Notes under the pieces: generated by a model
What the model was told of the DNA's origin: nothing
The model's database searches: none
What the model saw: the letters and a program-made list of their open reading frames with translations, nothing else
Program-made: the position numbers and the translations under genes
In this document: positions 26,928 to 35,235 of the stretch, one piece after another
Layout: each line of letters begins with the position of its first letter
Numbering within the stretch: the first letter of the stretch is position 1
Assembly: GCA_025358255.1 (NCBI GenBank)
Contig: JANYKC010000096.1
Span: 62,001 to 126,000 of the forward strand
Source of the DNA: Spirochaetaceae bacterium
GTDB lineage: Bacteria; Spirochaetota; Spirochaetia; Treponematales; Rectinemataceae
Direction: 5' to 3'
Length of the DNA stretch: 64,000 bases

Positions 26928-28205
26928 ATGCCAAAACATGAGGCCGCCCGCACGCGACTGGGAGGGAAACAGGCAAGGGAAAGACTTGCCGCCACCTACG
27001 GAAAAAACTCAGTGGCCGTGCAACAGCTGCGCTATGAAAGCCTGCTCGAAAGCCTCGGCTCCTCTTCCAGCGGCGCGGAACCCCGATTCTACTCCGCCCC
27101 AGGAAGGACCGAACTCGGCGGCAACCATACCGACCATAACCGCGGTCGAGTGCTTTGCGCCGCCGTCGACCTGGACGCCGCCGCCTGCGTCCTCCCCTCC
27201 GCGGGACAGGTTGTCCGCATCCGGTCCGAAGGCTGGAAGGATCCCATCGTCGTGGACCTGGCCGACCTCGAGCCCAAGGAGGCGGAAAAAGGGAAGACCG
27301 AAGCCTTGGTGCGCGGCGTGGCCAAGGGCCTTGCCGACCGCGGCATCCGGCCCCAAGGCTTCGAGGCGCACATCCATTCCACGGTCCTTCCCGGCTCGGG
27401 CCTTTCCAGCTCCGCGGCCATCGAAGTCCTCTTGGGAACCATCATGGCTGACCTTTCCGGAACGAAAATGGATCCGGTGGATATTGCCAGGATCGGCCAA
27501 TGTGCCGAGAACGGCTATTTTGGAAAACCCTGTGGCCTCATGGACCAGATGGCAAGCGCGGTAGGCGGCATAGTCGCCCTGGACTTCGCCAACCCCGACA
27601 AGCCCAAGGTCGAGCGCCTTGGTTTCGACTTCGGGCGTGAAGGCTATGCCCTTGCCGTCGTCAATACCGGCGGAAGCCATGCAGATCTCACCGCGGACTA
27701 CGCCGCGGTGCCCGGGGAGATGAGATCCGTGGCCTGCTTCCTTGGTGTCGAGTTCCTTAGGCAGGTCGCGCCCGCGGAAATCGTGGCGCGTGGCCCGGAA
27801 ATCCGGGCGGCCTGCGGGGACCGTGCCTTGCTGCGGGCACTGCATTTCATCGCGGAAAACTCCAGGGTACGGGAAATGGTCGCGGCCCTGGCGGAAGGGG
27901 ACTTCAAGAGCTACCTCAAACAGGTCAAGAAGTCCGGAGACTCGTCATGGCGCCTCCTCCAGAACCTTTATCCGCCGAAGGTCCCCGGAGAACAGGGCTT
28001 GTGCCTCGGCGTGGAGATCAGCCAGGACTTCCTCGGGAAAAGGGGAGCGACCAGGGTCCATGGCGGCGGCTTCGCGGGCACCGTCCAGGCCTATGTCCCG
28101 GAGAACCTCTTCGCGGAATGGAAAACCCTCATGGAACGTTATTTCGGCCCCCTCTCCGTCATTCCCATAAAGGTACGATCCCTCGGAGCGGCGCGGATCC
28201 TCTAG
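26928..28205 (+). CDS. galK: Galactokinase (GHMP kinase)
   Basis: 425 residues from the ATG at 26928, AAGGAG 7 bp upstream; the frame is open further upstream but that part lies before the promoter. GHMP signatures: galactokinase motif GRTELGGNHTDHN (about 60), ATP-binding PGSGLSSSAA (about 155), and C-terminal GGGFAGTVQAY (about 385). Phosphorylates galactose to galactose-1-phosphate. It is somewhat longer than typical GalK, due to the N-terminus. Next to a sugar transporter; galT and galE are not in the window. Confidence 0.93.
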   Translation: MPKHEAARTRLGGKQARERLAATYGKNSVAVQQLRYESLLESLGSSSSGAEPRFYSAPGRTELGGNHTDHNRGRVLCAAVDLDAAACVLPSAGQVVRIRSEGWKDPIVVDLADLEPKEAEKGKTEALVRGVAKGLADRGIRPQGFEAHIHSTVLPGSGLSSSAAIEVLLGTIMADLSGTKMDPVDIARIGQCAENGYFGKPCGLMDQMASAVGGIVALDFANPDKPKVERLGFDFGREGYALAVVNTGGSHADLTADYAAVPGEMRSVACFLGVEFLRQVAPAEIVARGPEIRAACGDRALLRALHFIAENSRVREMVAALAEGDFKSYLKQVKKSGDSSWRLLQNLYPPKVPGEQGLCLGVEISQDFLGKRGATRVHGGGFAGTVQAYVPENLFAEWKTLMERYFGPLSVIPIKVRSLGAARIL

Positions 28206-28287
28206 CCGCGGCATTGAACAGTACGGACGCGGGCGGGTTCCCTCGGGGCCGGACCGCCAAAGATAGGCTTAAAGCAAAGGAGATCGC

Positions 28288-29679
28288 ATGGACGATTCCA
28301 AGGGCGGATTCAGGAAATACTCGGGCCTCACCTTCCTGATAGGTTTCGGCTTCTTCACGATGGGCATCATGGACGTCCTCTACGACACCTATCTCCCCAT
28401 CTTCCTCTCCAACATCCTCGAGAAGATGTTCGAGGGCAAGGGCGCCGGGAATTTCATCAACACCATCGTCGGTTTCATCATGACCTTCGACAACATACTG
28501 GCCATCTTCCTCATACCCATCATCGCGGTATGGTCGGACAACACGAGGACCAAGATCGGCAGGCGGATGCCCTTCATCGTCATCCTCCTTCCCCTCTCCG
28601 CGATCTGCTTCTCGGCCATCCCCTACATGGTTCCCCAGGCCCTCATGAAGCCCGAGACCGCCAGGCTCATCACCGACCCGAGCGCCGCGACCAACGCCCT
28701 CGTCGGCATACTCCTCGTGGTTTTCGGCCTGAACATCTTCAAGCAGTCGGTGCGTGGCCCCGTCGTGGCCCTCATGCCCGACACCATCCCCGGAGAATTC
28801 CGCTCCGAGGCCAACGGCATCATCAACACGATGGGCGCCCTCGGCGCCATCATCAGCACGCTTGGCCTGGCCAAGCTCATGAACCTCAACATCGCCCTGC
28901 CCCTCCTCGGGAACACCCAGTTCCGCCTGCCCTTCCCCATCGCCGGGTTCCTCGTCGTCCTGGCCACGGTCCTGCTCTACAGCTTTGTCCGCGAGAAGAG
29001 CTCAGGCGAGACCGCCCGTGAGGAGAAAGTGCCGGTGTTCAAGTCGATCAAGGGGATAGCCGGACAGGCCGACAAGAGCGCCCTCTGGATCCTCCTGGCG
29101 CTCTTTTTCTGGTTCCTCGGCTACCAGGGGATCCTCCCCTTCATCGGCAAGTTCTGCAACAGGGTCCTCGATATCCCCGCAGGCAATGCCGCGCTGCCGG
29201 CCGGCTTTGTCGCCATTGCCCAGGCCCTCTTCGCCATTCCCTCGGGCTTCATCGCCCACAGGATCGGCCGGCGGAAGGCGATACGCATCGCCCTCATCGC
29301 CCTCATCGTCATCCTCGGCTTCGGAGCCTTCATCGCGAGTCCCCTGGCCAACCCCCTCGGCTCGGCGACCAGGTTCTACATGCTCCTTGGCATGATGTTC
29401 GTCTACGGCATTTTCTGGATCACCATCATCACCAACTCCTTCCCGATGCTCTGGCAGATGGCCACCTTCGGGACGATCGGGATCTACACCGGCCTCTACT
29501 ACACCTTCAGCCAGGCCGCGGCCATAAGCTCTCCCCCCCTGACCGGTTTCCTCATCGATCGCATCGGCTATTCCGGGATCTTCATCTTCGCCGCCCTCTG
29601 CATGGGCGTGGCCTTCTACTTCATGGGCAAGGTCAAGAAGGGAGAGGCCTCCGAAAAGACCCAGCCGAAGGCGGCCTAG
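28288..29679 (+). CDS. MFS sugar transporter, GPH/SLC45-like
   Basis: 463 residues, AAAGGAG before the ATG. About twelve membrane helices. The cytoplasmic loop motif [16 protein letters not shown] (about 75-90) is typical of glycoside-pentoside-hexuronide:cation symporters and SLC45 sugar carriers; a matching RIGRRKAIR lies in the second half. The position 82 bp after galK suggests galactose or galactoside uptake, which is inference. The next gene starts 2 bp after its stop. Confidence 0.88.
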   Translation: MDDSKGGFRKYSGLTFLIGFGFFTMGIMDVLYDTYLPIFLSNILEKMFEGKGAGNFINTIVGFIMTFDNILAIFLIPIIAVWSDNTRTKIGRRMPFIVILLPLSAICFSAIPYMVPQALMKPETARLITDPSAATNALVGILLVVFGLNIFKQSVRGPVVALMPDTIPGEFRSEANGIINTMGALGAIISTLGLAKLMNLNIALPLLGNTQFRLPFPIAGFLVVLATVLLYSFVREKSSGETAREEKVPVFKSIKGIAGQADKSALWILLALFFWFLGYQGILPFIGKFCNRVLDIPAGNAALPAGFVAIAQALFAIPSGFIAHRIGRRKAIRIALIALIVILGFGAFIASPLANPLGSATRFYMLLGMMFVYGIFWITIITNSFPMLWQMATFGTIGIYTGLYYTFSQAAAISSPPLTGFLIDRIGYSGIFIFAALCMGVAFYFMGKVKKGEASEKTQPKAA

Positions 29680-29681
29680 GC

Positions 29682-30593
29682 TTGGAAGCCCTCGAGAGCG
29701 CGGCACAAGGCCTCCTCGAGTCCTACGAAATGTCCGGCGGCGTGAACCACGCCGCCGGGCCGAACCTTCCCTCGAGGGCGGCGGTGCTGTCGGCCCTGGA
29801 GGTTCTCGAGACCCTCGTCTTTCCCGGATTCCGCCAGGAGGACGGCATCGACGAGACCAACCTGGATCTCGTCATTGGGGAACTGGTCCAGCGCGCGGCC
29901 AAGGTCCTGGTCCGCGAGACCGAGCGCGGCATCGAATACCGCCGCCGGCTCGAGGGCGGCTCGGGCTGTCCGGCCGCCTGCCACCTCGAAGCCCGCGACC
30001 TTGTCCTCAGGTTCTTCTCGGCCCTGCCCGCCCTGCGCGACATCCTCATGGAGGATGTGGAGGCGGCCTTTCGGGGAGATCCGGCGGCCAAGAGCGTGGA
30101 CGAAGTCATCCTGGCCTATCCCGGCCTCGAGGCGGTGGTGGTCCATCGACTGGCGCATTTTTTCTGGGAAGAGGGACTGCCCCTCATTCCCCGCATGATG
30201 AGCGAGCATATCCATGGGAAAACGGGCATCGACATCCATCCCGGCGCCACGATAGGCCGCCGCTTCTTCATCGATCACGGCACAGGCCTTGTGATAGGCG
30301 AAACGGCCATCATCGGCGACGACGTGAAGCTCTACCAGGGCGTGACCCTCGGCGCACTCTCCGTCCGCAAGGGAGAGGGAGGGACAAAGCGCCATCCCAC
30401 GATAGAGGACTCCGTCACCGTGTATTCAGGCGCCACCATACTGGGCGGCTGCACCGTGGTGGGCCGTGGCTCGGTCATCGGCGGCAACGTCTGGCTTACC
30501 CACTCGGTCCCGCCCCTGTCCAGGGTCTACCTCCCCGAAGGCGATGGCGCCGTGGTCGAATCCAGGGAACCGCCGGCGGCAAGTTGTCCCTAG
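29682..30593 (+). CDS. Serine O-acetyltransferase (EpsC-type)
   Basis: 303 residues from a TTG start directly after the transporter stop; the next ATG (29730) would remove part of the conserved N-terminal region before LPS. N-terminal helical domain with NLPSRAAV and LVFPGF, then the left-handed beta-helix with [25 protein letters not shown] (the family signature; catalytic His) and [21 protein letters not shown]. Makes O-acetylserine for cysteine synthesis. No cysK nearby. The C-terminal tail is short and Pro/Ala-rich, not the classical CysE tail. Confidence 0.88.
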   Translation: MEALESAAQGLLESYEMSGGVNHAAGPNLPSRAAVLSALEVLETLVFPGFRQEDGIDETNLDLVIGELVQRAAKVLVRETERGIEYRRRLEGGSGCPAACHLEARDLVLRFFSALPALRDILMEDVEAAFRGDPAAKSVDEVILAYPGLEAVVVHRLAHFFWEEGLPLIPRMMSEHIHGKTGIDIHPGATIGRRFFIDHGTGLVIGETAIIGDDVKLYQGVTLGALSVRKGEGGTKRHPTIEDSVTVYSGATILGGCTVVGRGSVIGGNVWLTHSVPPLSRVYLPEGDGAVVESREPPAASCP

Positions 30594-30631
30594 CTTCCCT
30601 AAGAAGGCTTTCCTGGAAGGCATCACTGAGT

Positions 30632-30656
30632 CGCGCATCGCGCATCGCGCATCGCG
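30632..30656. repeat. 7-bp tandem repeat
   Basis: Three exact copies of CGCGCAT plus a partial fourth, 40 bp after the serine acetyltransferase stop and just before the next promoter. Confidence 0.8.
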
Positions 30657-30665
30657 TGACCCCGC

Positions 30666-30693
30666 TTGAAAAATGCGGACAAAGCGCTAGAAT
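30666..30693 (+). promoter_or_regulatory. Promoter of small lysine-rich protein gene
   Basis: -35 TTGAAA (30666-30671), 16-bp spacer, -10 TAGAAT (30688-30693). Leader ~28 nt with AGGAGG. Confidence 0.55.
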
Positions 30694-30728
30694 GGTGTGT
30701 AGCGGTCTTCGACCGAACAGGAGGAATC

Positions 30729-30845
30729 ATGAAAGGCCAGGACAAGCAGAAGAACGAAGAGAAGAAAAAACCGCAGAAGACCCTCAAGGAAAAAAGGGCC
30801 GAGAAGAAGACGAAAAAGGACTCAAAGAGCTCCGATGTCGTTTGA
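30729..30845 (+). CDS. 38-residue lysine/glutamate-rich protein
   Basis: A complete small gene with its own promoter, an AGGAGG site 5 bp before the ATG, and its own terminator. The product is MKGQDKQKNEEKK..., then KPQKTLKEKRAEKKTKKD and a short SSDVV tail; about 40 percent Lys. No hydrophobic core, so probably unstructured or nucleic-acid bound. I recall short proteins with a similar KTLKEKRAEKK core in unrelated bacteria, function unknown. Confidence 0.75.
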   Translation: MKGQDKQKNEEKKKPQKTLKEKRAEKKTKKDSKSSDVV

Positions 30846-30865
30846 TCTCCGGGCGCCCATGAACC

Positions 30866-30892
30866 AACCGGCCACGTGGCCGGTTTTTTTTT
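30866..30892 (+). terminator. Rho-independent terminator
   Basis: Self-complementary 20 bp AACCGGCCAC/GTGGCCGGTT followed by a run of T (to 30892). Directly after the small lysine-rich gene. Confidence 0.9.
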
Positions 30893-30939
30893 AGCTCCAA
30901 GCCCTCGCCCCCCTTGTCCACCGCCAGGCGGTCGGTGCC

Positions 30940-31677
30940 CTATTCGTCGAAGCGGATAAGTATGTCCACCCGCCGGTTGTAGGCCCTGCCCTCGGGCGTG
31001 TCGTTGGAACGCAAGGGCTTCGCGTCCCCGTAGCCCGTCGCGGCCACACGCTCCTTGTCCAGGCCCAGGAGCTCAAGGGCCTCCGCCACCGAGACCGCGC
31101 GTGACGCGGAGAGGCCCAGGTTGGACGTGAACGCCCCCCCCCGCCCTACCGGGGTGGAGTCGGTGAAGCCTTCCACGACGATGGGCTGGGGCAATTCGCG
31201 CAAGAGCTCGGCGATCTGCTCCAAGGAGGCGAGGGACTCGGAGTTGAGGACAGCCTGGCCTTCCCGGAAAAACACGTCGCCTGAAAGCCCGAGCACTATG
31301 CCGCGCGCTTCCGTATCGATGCGGATGGTGCCGGTGTTGATCTGGGACTGGAGGGTCGAGGTGGCCCGCTCGAGGAAGGGCGTGTTTTTCTTCGCCCTCT
31401 TGGGTGAGAGGCCCGTGCCCGGCGCGGCCCGGAGGGGGGCATTGGTGCGGGAGAGCGAATGTCCGCCGGAGCCTTCCGCCTGGATGCCCGGCATGCCGCG
31501 GAAAGCCACGGAGAGCGATTCCGAAAGCGCCTCGAACTTGGACTTCTGGAGGTTCGAGAGGGCGTACATGACGACGAAAAAGGCCATCATGAGGGTGATG
31601 AGATCGGCGTAGGTGAGAAGCCAGCGTTCGGCATTTTCCGGCTTCTCCGGCTCCTCTTTCCGTTTCCTGCGCGCCAT
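30940..31677 (-). CDS. motB: Flagellar motor stator protein MotB
   Basis: 245 residues. One N-terminal membrane helix with the essential Asp in LLTYADLITLMMAFFVVMYA (about residue 25), a plug/linker region, and an OmpA-like peptidoglycan-binding domain (about 110-240: VVEGFTDSTPVG, LSASRAVSV, NRRVDILI). With MotA it forms the ion-conducting stator. Starts 3 bp after motA stop. The ion (H+ or Na+) is not certain, H+ more likely. Confidence 0.95.
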   Translation of the reverse strand: MARRKRKEEPEKPENAERWLLTYADLITLMMAFFVVMYALSNLQKSKFEALSESLSVAFRGMPGIQAEGSGGHSLSRTNAPLRAAPGTGLSPKRAKKNTPFLERATSTLQSQINTGTIRIDTEARGIVLGLSGDVFFREGQAVLNSESLASLEQIAELLRELPQPIVVEGFTDSTPVGRGGAFTSNLGLSASRAVSVAEALELLGLDKERVAATGYGDAKPLRSNDTPEGRAYNRRVDILIRFDE

Positions 31678-31680
31678 GGA

Positions 31681-32469
31681 TCAAGCCTCGTTGAAGGATT
31701 CGAGGGCACCCCTATCCTTGGCTTCGAGGTAGACGGCGAGCTTGTCGCCCACGAGCTTGGGGCTCTCGCCTTGCTGGATGGCCAGGACCCCCTGGATGAT
31801 CATTTCCTTCACGCGCTTTTCCTTTTCAAGCTTGAGCTTCAGCTTGTTGGCTATCGGCAGCCAGACCAGGTTCGCGAAGGAGATGCCGTAGAGGGTCGCG
31901 ATGAAGGCTGTCGCGATGCCTTCTCCGAGCTTCTCGGGCTCGGCGAGCTTGGAGAGGACGACGATGAGGCCCAAGACCGTGCCGATGATGCCCATGGTCG
32001 GGGAGAATCCGCCAGCGGCCTCGAATATCGCGGCTTCGTGCTTCTTGTGCTTTTCGTAGATGGCGGCGTCATTCTCGAGGAGGTCGGCGAGGGCCTCTGA
32101 ATCGGTGCCGTCGATGACATAGCGCAGGCCCTTCTTGATGAGGGGATCCTGGTTACCGTCAAGGGACTGGAGGTCTTCCTCGAGGGAGAGCAGTCCATCG
32201 CGGCGCGACTTCTCGGCGAAGGCGACGAACATGTTCGCCAGCTCCTTCTCCTTGGTGACCACCGACCTCATCGCCGCGCCCATGAGCTTGGGGATGGATG
32301 CGACGTCGGACATGTCAAATGAGGTGAGGAGGGCGGATGCGGTGCCGCCCAGAATGATGATGAAGGGAGAGGGCTTGACAAGGCTGGCCAGGTTTCCACC
32401 TTCGATCATGAAGGCGACCAACATGCAGGCGAAGCCAAAAGGTATACCGATGACGGTCGCGAGATTCAT
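31681..32469 (-). CDS. motA: Flagellar motor stator protein MotA
   Basis: 262 residues from the ATG at 32469, preceded by GGAGG 5 bp away; an upstream ATG gives an unlikely leader. Four membrane helices; conserved Pro in FSPTMGIIGTVLGLI (about 160) and the second helix pair ATAFIATLYGISFANLVWLPI. Cytoplasmic charged loop (about 90-110, RSVVTKEKELANMFVAF) contacts FliG. Fourth in the MCP-like/cheD/motA/motB cluster; a sigma-28-like promoter overlaps the cheD stop. Confidence 0.95.
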   Translation of the reverse strand: MNLATVIGIPFGFACMLVAFMIEGGNLASLVKPSPFIIILGGTASALLTSFDMSDVASIPKLMGAAMRSVVTKEKELANMFVAFAEKSRRDGLLSLEEDLQSLDGNQDPLIKKGLRYVIDGTDSEALADLLENDAAIYEKHKKHEAAIFEAAGGFSPTMGIIGTVLGLIVVLSKLAEPEKLGEGIATAFIATLYGISFANLVWLPIANKLKLKLEKEKRVKEMIIQGVLAIQQGESPKLVGDKLAVYLEAKDRGALESFNEA

Positions 32470-32539
32470 AAGCCCTCCGCAGGCCAGTATATGAAGACAG
32501 ATCGAGGCCGACAAGACGGAACTTGCACCCTCGTACTAA

Positions 32540-32567
32540 GCATCGACGTGGAAAGGCTAAAACCTTA
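32540..32567 (-). promoter_or_regulatory. Possible sigma-28 promoter of motAB
   Basis: Minus strand: TAAG (32564-32567, contains the cheD stop codon), 16-bp spacer, GTCGATGC (32540-32547; 5 of 8 to GCCGATAT). Weaker than the flgM site but with identical spacing and expected target. Confidence 0.35.
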
Positions 32568-33173
32568 ACGCGAGCGGCTGGGAGGCTGGTCGAAGAGGAC
32601 GATCCGGCCTTCCAGCCCCTCCTCCCGGATGGCATGGAGGTAGCGCTCCTCCTCCTTTTCCACGAGGTCCACCTGGCTTGGCGATATCCGCTTGAGCAGG
32701 ACCTTCCCGGTCCTCGGGAAGAGGAAGATCTTCCGCGGTTCCCTTCCTCCGACGTCCGAAGCCAGGACAGCGATGGACTCCTTCCTGAGGTACTCGAAGG
32801 TGAAATCTATGTTGCTCTGCGGGATCTTGGTCATGCCGCCGTCCGCGAAACGGAGGACCGCCCCGCCACCGAAGACCTTGGCCCTGATGTCCCGCTTGGC
32901 TATCCCGAGCTTCATGAGCTCGTTCACGAGGAGCTCGATGGCGAACATCCCGTATTTCGCGTTCGGGCTCCGAACGAAGTCGTCCCTGCCCAGCTCTCCG
33001 GGGAGCATGAAGTGGTTGAGCCCTCCGACCCCCGCGCCAGGGTCGAAAAGCGCTACAGCTATGCAGGATCCGAGGACGGTGGAAATGATGGTGTCGTTGC
33101 GGGTCGCGAAGTACTCGCCCGGATGTATGGTGACCACTTCCTGCTCGAATTGCGTTATCCGGTGCCGGAACAA
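32565..33173 (-). CDS. cheD: Chemoreceptor glutamine deamidase CheD
   Basis: 202 residues from a TTG at 33173 with AAGGAG 6 bp upstream; a GTG-started longer frame reads through a tandem repeat and is rejected. Catalytic Cys in STVLGSCIAVAL (about 35), His in GGLNHFMLP (about 53), and FGGGAVLRF. Deamidates Gln on MCPs and may bind CheC-type partners. The C-terminal extension (after ~150, RISPSQVDLVEKEEERYLHA) is longer than in B. subtilis CheD. Confidence 0.92.
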   Translation of the reverse strand: MFRHRITQFEQEVVTIHPGEYFATRNDTIISTVLGSCIAVALFDPGAGVGGLNHFMLPGELGRDDFVRSPNAKYGMFAIELLVNELMKLGIAKRDIRAKVFGGGAVLRFADGGMTKIPQSNIDFTFEYLRKESIAVLASDVGGREPRKIFLFPRTGKVLLKRISPSQVDLVEKEEERYLHAIREEGLEGRIVLFDQPPSRSR

Positions 33174-33229
33174 GGATGGCTCCTTGGTATTCAGGATCTT
33201 CCGGAGGGCCGCCGAGCGGGGCGCCCCCG

Positions 33230-33287
33230 CGCCGCGACCGCCCCCGCGCCGCGACCGGCACCACGCCGCGACCGGCACCACGCCGCG
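33230..33287. repeat. 17-bp tandem repeat between MCP-like gene and cheD
   Basis: CGCCGCGACCGGCACCA twice (33247-33263, 33264-33280), a variant copy with CGCCGCGACCGCCCCCG (33230-33246) and 7 bases of a fourth (33281-33287). Period not divisible by three; lies in the mRNA leader between the two cistrons. Confidence 0.9.
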
Positions 33288-33295
33288 CGGAGCCG

Positions 33296-35092
33296 CTAGA
33301 AGAGAGTGACCTCGCCCGCCTCCGCTCCATCCTCGACCGCAAAGCTGCCGATCTCGCCGGCGGTCCTCTTATGGGCAAAAATGGTGAATTGGTCGATCAT
33401 CTCCCTCAGCCGCCCGCTCTTGATCCGGGACGCGGAATGGTCATCGCCCAATTCCGCGCCGATCGCCTTCCGGAGCCCGAGCAAGTCGTCTTCCATGACG
33501 TGGAGGCGGGAGATGAGGACCTTGATTTCACCCAAGGCCCCGGTGGCTTCCGTGATAAGCGAGATGAACTCGGGAGTATAGAGAAGGAAGCCTCGTATAG
33601 CCTCCCCCACCCTGTTCCTGGCCTCGTTCAAGCTCAATAGGTCAGCCTCGACCCGGTTGAGCGTGCTGAGCAGCCTGTCCCCTTCCGCGGCCCCGCCCCG
33701 AGCCCTGCCCGAGGAGGAGCTGCGCTCCAGGTCCTCGTCCCCTGCGTATTCCACGATGGCGGTATAGGCTACCTTGATGAAAGCCTTGGTAGTGTCCATC
33801 GCCTCGCCCACATCCAGCTCGATACGGTCGGTCAGCTGGATCATTCCCTGCACGGTATTGGCCACGCCGGAAAGCGAGCGGTTTTTCGCCACCTCGATGC
33901 GCGAGGCGACGACGATGTTCTGGAAACGGGAGAGGAGGCCGGAAAGGCCACGGAAACTTTCATCAAGGCCCTTCACCTGCTCACTCAGCCGGCGCGAAGT
34001 CTGGATCACTTTTTTCTTGAGGTCGAAATAGCGGGCCGAGCCTTCGGAAAAGCGGCGGGCGTCGGCCGTCGAATCCGCCGCATCGCCGGCGAGCTTATGG
34101 ACAAAGCCGCGCCGACGCTCCTCGACACCCCCGACCAGCGAGCTCACGGAGCCGCTCTGGGAGGCGAAAGTATCCATGCATGCCTCGAGCTGGAGGATGA
34201 TGTCCACCACTAGGGAACCGGACAGCTCGCAGATGGCGGCCACGAAGGCAAGCTCCTCGACCCGGCCGACGCCTTCGATCGCCGCCCGGCCCGGGCTTTG
34301 ATCGGCGTCCGTCGCGGCCTTGCGCGCTTCCTTGAGCGAAATGGTCACATGCTGGAGGGATTGCCGGATGATGTCCTGGAGCTGGACGCCTTGCATGATC
34401 ACCTGGATGGGCTCACGGACGCCCTTGGCCTCCGTGATGAGACCACCGAAAAAGGCGATGGCTTCGCGGATCTCCTTTTCGAGCCCCTGGTATCCCGTCG
34501 TGAGCGCCAGGTCGAGCTGAGCGAAGAAACCGCCCTGGAATTCATCGAGCTCCCTCAAGGAATCGCGAAGGCCGCGGAAACATTCCATGAGGTCCCGCCC
34601 CCGATCGGTGATGGCCTCCGTCAGTCCGATGGTGCGCGAGGAGAGGCGCTTGAGCTCGTCGGTGATGACGGAAAAGGCCTTGCCGGCGTTGCCCGATTTA
34701 AGGGCGACCGTCATGGCGTTCAAGGAGATGATCTCCATCTCCTCGGAATCCGAGCGCACCCTGCCGATGACGTCCTCGAGGTTGCCGAGGCGGGCGATGC
34801 TGTCGTTGATCCTTGCAAGGAATGCCACGTCCCGATCGTGGATGGAATTGAAATACGCGCCAGACTCCGCGGCGAAGCTGGTGATGGAACGGAGCCCCGC
34901 ATCCGCCCGGCTTCCCGTGAAGGCGGTGAACCCGTCAAGGGAGGCGCTCGCGTTCTGGCCGCTCCTTTCCATCTCGGACATGATGGACGGGAAAAGCCGC
35001 CCGAGGGTGAGGTAGGTCTCCTCGCTCTCATTTTCAACGCGGTCAACCTCGTCGATAAGGTCCGCGACACGCTCGGCAAAGCTGGACTGCAT
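33296..35092 (-). CDS. Soluble methyl-accepting-chemotaxis-like protein
   Basis: 598 residues from the ATG at 35092; the -10 box TATACT ends 7 bp before it. No membrane helix or ligand domain. Residues ~110-160 hold a block like the MCP signalling tip (EEMEIISLNAMTVALKSGNAGKAFSVITDELKRLSSR), where the classic IAxQTNLLALNAAIEAARAGE is much altered. The rest is predicted helical coiled coil (long Glu/Arg/Ala heptads, about 200-560). It heads the cheD-motA-motB cluster. It may be a cytoplasmic receptor, a scaffold, or a motor-associated protein; CheW binding is doubtful given the divergence. Confidence 0.7.
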   Translation of the reverse strand: MQSSFAERVADLIDEVDRVENESEETYLTLGRLFPSIMSEMERSGQNASASLDGFTAFTGSRADAGLRSITSFAAESGAYFNSIHDRDVAFLARINDSIARLGNLEDVIGRVRSDSEEMEIISLNAMTVALKSGNAGKAFSVITDELKRLSSRTIGLTEAITDRGRDLMECFRGLRDSLRELDEFQGGFFAQLDLALTTGYQGLEKEIREAIAFFGGLITEAKGVREPIQVIMQGVQLQDIIRQSLQHVTISLKEARKAATDADQSPGRAAIEGVGRVEELAFVAAICELSGSLVVDIILQLEACMDTFASQSGSVSSLVGGVEERRRGFVHKLAGDAADSTADARRFSEGSARYFDLKKKVIQTSRRLSEQVKGLDESFRGLSGLLSRFQNIVVASRIEVAKNRSLSGVANTVQGMIQLTDRIELDVGEAMDTTKAFIKVAYTAIVEYAGDEDLERSSSSGRARGGAAEGDRLLSTLNRVEADLLSLNEARNRVGEAIRGFLLYTPEFISLITEATGALGEIKVLISRLHVMEDDLLGLRKAIGAELGDDHSASRIKSGRLREMIDQFTIFAHKRTAGEIGSFAVEDGAEAGEVTLF

Positions 35093-35099
35093 TACGACG

Positions 35100-35128
35100 A
35101 GTATAAGCCACGGGCATCGAAGCCGCAA
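35100..35128 (-). promoter_or_regulatory. Promoter of MCP-like/cheD operon
   Basis: Minus strand: -35 TTGCGG (35123-35128), 17-bp spacer, -10 TATACT (35100-35105), ending 7 bp before the ATG. Confidence 0.55.
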
Positions 35129-35182
35129 GGACGAGGCCCATCCCCTGCCTTTGGCCTCCCTGCCCCGTCGCGGATCCCCACG

Positions 35183-35212
35183 AAAAAAGGGCTTCCGGCA
35201 AGCCGGAAGCCC
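35183..35212 (-). terminator. Rho-independent terminator of the MalK/MsmK gene
   Basis: Minus strand: GGGCTTCCGGC-TT-GCCGGAAGCCC followed by TTTTTT, 24 bp after the ATPase stop. Confidence 0.9.
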
Positions 35213-35235
35213 TCGATTCCCAGGAAAAGCGGCAA

